Shown piece after piece: positions 4,762 through 6,003 of a stretch of DNA of 6,003 nucleotides; position 1 is the first letter of the stretch, and each line of letters begins with the position of its first letter. The notes below the pieces were generated by a model. That model was not told where the DNA came from. It did not search any database and saw only the letters and a program-made list of their open reading frames with translations. The stretch is from contig JAZGAA010000039.1 in assembly GCA_036444215.1 (NCBI GenBank), positions 1-6,003 of the forward strand, in the 5' to 3' direction. Source of the DNA: CAJVXI01 sp036444215. Lineage in GTDB: Bacteria > Patescibacteriota > Minisyncoccia > UBA6257 > UBA9933. The translations under genes and the position numbers were made by a program.

Positions 4762-4835
4762 TAAAAAGGGACAATCGAATATCCCCTCTTCTTAAAGAAA
4801 TCAAAAAATAATTCTCTAATTTTCTCGGAAGTCAT
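4752..4835 (-). pseudogene. Relic of the 5' end of a second alaS gene (27 codons)
   Basis: ATG 4835-4833 opens a 27-codon frame ending at TAA 4754-4752. Its first 23 residues align without gaps to the intact AlaRS N-terminus (MNSSEIRKKFFDFFSERG...), with 14 identities: M1, S3, I6, R7, FFDFF (10-11, 12, 13-14), RG (17-18) and IVP (21-23). After IVP the similarity stops abruptly at the palindrome, where catalytic motif 1 should begin. DNA identity over these 69 nt is about 61%, with many synonymous changes, so this is not a recent copy of the neighbour. It starts 2 nt after the stop of the upstream gene, an operon-like spacing. It most likely remains from an older or replaced alaS. A less likely reading is a leader peptide of alaS, with its one Ala codon as the last sense codon. 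Confidence 0.75.
4763..4785 (-). terminator. Candidate intrinsic terminator after the helical-protein gene
   Basis: On the minus strand GGGATA (4785-4780), a 6-nt loop and TGTCCC (4773-4768) form a 6-bp stem with one T-G wobble, followed by TTTTT (4767-4763). It lies about 50 nt after the stop of the upstream gene. It overlaps codons 18-24 of the alaS relic, so part of the signal may be chance. The short stem and short U-run make it weak. Confidence 0.35.
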
Positions 4836-4837
4836 TT

Positions 4838-6003
4838 TTATTGATTTGTGGTGCCTGTCGTATCTTGTGTTCCTGTTGAAGGTATTGTTGCTGTAGGGCA
4901 TTTATTAACTTTTTTCCAGGTGGCTGGGACATCACAAGGTGTTGGGAAATTTTTACAAACACCGTTTGGAGAAATTGCCGGGGTAATCACCTGAATACAA
5001 AATGGTATTGGTCTTATGTACGATTGTGATGTTGTTGTAGATGTTGTACCACTATCACTTATATGCGTACATCTAAGTATTGGACATCCTTTTGCGTCTT
5101 TTTCATTGGTTCTTACTGCTGTTTCTCCTACTAGGCAAGCAGGCGCAATCAACGGACAAGCAGTAGTTCCTCCGCTTCCTTGCTGAATCTGTTGCAGAGC
5201 ATTTCTTGCAACTGAAATCGCTGAATTAGCTTGGCCAAATGCCTCGCCAATTTTATTTTCATTTAACGCCTTATTTGCATTGGCTAAATATGTTTTGGCT
5301 CTTTCTAATAATTCAGCAATTTTATCATTTGGCTTATCCGATAATAAATTTTCAACTTTAGCGATTAATGTTTTAGCTTGTTTGATTAATTTTAAAACTC
5401 GTTCTTGACTAGCTTCAGGGTCAATATACTTTACCAAACCCTCCTTAACTCCCTGAATTCTAACTCTAATATTAGAATCACTTATTTTTTCTCCAACTTG
5501 TTCTAATATATTAATTCTACGAAGATTGTCTCCTGGTAATCGCTGTATAATTTCTGTCTTTAGAAACTTTTTCTTGTCAACATCAGTCCAGTTTTGAATT
5601 TTATTTTCAAATGCAGAAATTAAGTTTTCTTTAAGATTTTGGAGATGTTCTTTTTTGTCTTCCGGTAGTTTTTCTTCAATTCGGTCAAGAAATTCTACCG
5701 CTCGCAATTCTTTAAAAATTCGTTGAGGTTGTTTTTCAATGATTTTTTGAATTCTCTCTTTAAATTTTAAAGCATCTTCAAACTTTTCCGGGATTTTAGC
5801 GATAACATCATTAGCTCGGTTTTGAATATTCTCAAGTTTTTCTATTAATGCCGGTCTATTTTCAAATTTTAATTTCAAGTTGTCAAAAAGTTGCTGATGC
5901 TTTAAAGAATTATTTGTTAATTTATCTAAAAGTTTATCAACATTAGGATTATCACTTGTTTCTTTAATGACTTCTAAACGGTTTTCTAATCGTTCAATGT
6001 TTT
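4838..6003 (-). CDS. Hypothetical helical protein with eight-cysteine C-terminal region (5' end outside window)
   Basis: I do not recognise this protein. The frame is open from the TAA at 4840-4838 to the window edge (387 residues visible). It contains no ATG codon, so the start must lie beyond 6003, and the TTG at 5878 is only an internal Leu. The visible N-terminal 270 or so residues are charged and helical, with coiled-coil-like stretches (IERLENRLEVIKE, ALIEKLENIQNRAND). A segment AKTYLANANKAL...FGQANSAISVARNAL resembles helical repeats of secreted DUF5667-type proteins, though I hold that weakly. The C-terminal 110 residues (from about 5158 down) hold eight cysteines in two four-Cys groups, the first CP(x5)AC...GCPILRC and the second PFC...GVC...PTPC...NKC. 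They are joined by Ser/Thr-rich linkers and end in a Thr-rich tail. Paired cysteines suggest export and disulfides, vaguely like Kazal/antistasin modules. It lies just upstream of the alaS relic. Confidence 0.8.
   Translation of the reverse strand, partial: NIERLENRLEVIKETSDNPNVDKLLDKLTNNSLKHQQLFDNLKLKFENRPALIEKLENIQNRANDVIAKIPEKFEDALKFKERIQKIIEKQPQRIFKELRAVEFLDRIEEKLPEDKKEHLQNLKENLISAFENKIQNWTDVDKKKFLKTEIIQRLPGDNLRRINILEQVGEKISDSNIRVRIQGVKEGLVKYIDPEASQERVLKLIKQAKTLIAKVENLLSDKPNDKIAELLERAKTYLANANKALNENKIGEAFGQANSAISVARNALQQIQQGSGGTTACPLIAPACLVGETAVRTNEKDAKGCPILRCTHISDSGTTSTTTSQSYIRPIPFCIQVITPAISPNGVCKNFPTPCDVPATWKKVNKCPTATIPSTGTQDTTGTTNQ

Noticed and set aside
5465..5476. 12-bp perfect palindrome TCTAATATTAGA
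   Set aside because: It is AT-rich and inside coding sequence. A palindrome of this length and composition is easily expected by chance.

Overview
This AT-rich window is compact and looks like a Candidate Phyla Radiation (Patescibacteria, Parcubacteria-like) genome. That placement is inferred from several things: an alanyl-tRNA synthetase of only 580 residues that stops at the end of its editing domain, very short intergenic gaps, no recognisable Shine-Dalgarno sequence before any gene, a GT39-like membrane glycosyltransferase full of short low-complexity repeats, and a hypothetical helical/cysteine-rich protein of a kind common in these genomes. A release factor 2 gene whose own frameshift site contains an in-frame TGA implies that UGA is a stop here (code 11). 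This argues against the lineages that read UGA as glycine.

Layout. 1-203 has no gene and is dense in inverted repeats. 204-1239 (minus) is prfB, whose full product needs a +1 programmed frameshift at CTTTGAC. The simple open frame starting at 1067 is only the C-terminal 287 residues. 1244-1315 (minus) is tRNA-Thr(CGT), ending 4 nt before the prfB start codon. 1316-1341 is a 26-bp divergent promoter region. 1342-2940 (plus) is a membrane glycosyltransferase of the GT39/ArnT-like type containing five different arrays with a 7-bp period. 2949-4691 (minus) is a minimal alaS, converging on the glycosyltransferase with an 8-bp gap. 4692-4837 holds a palindrome and, at 4752-4835, a broken second copy of the 5' end of an alaS gene. 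4838 to the window end (minus) is the C-terminal part of a long alpha-helical protein with an eight-cysteine tail. Its 5' end lies outside the window.

How the genes fit together. tRNA-Thr, prfB and alaS are translation housekeeping genes. The glycosyltransferase probably adds a sugar from a polyprenyl-phosphate donor to a cell-surface glycan or protein. The helical protein is probably exported, but its N-terminus is not visible. The genes are linked by position more than by pathway.

The signals most worth following are (1) the heptanucleotide-period arrays, five unrelated sequences sharing the same 7-bp period inside one gene, (2) the alaS 5' relic directly upstream of intact alaS, (3) the perfect hairpin fused to the RF2 frameshift site, (4) the tRNA serving as the leader of prfB, and (5) palindromic elements that supply stop codons at two gene ends.
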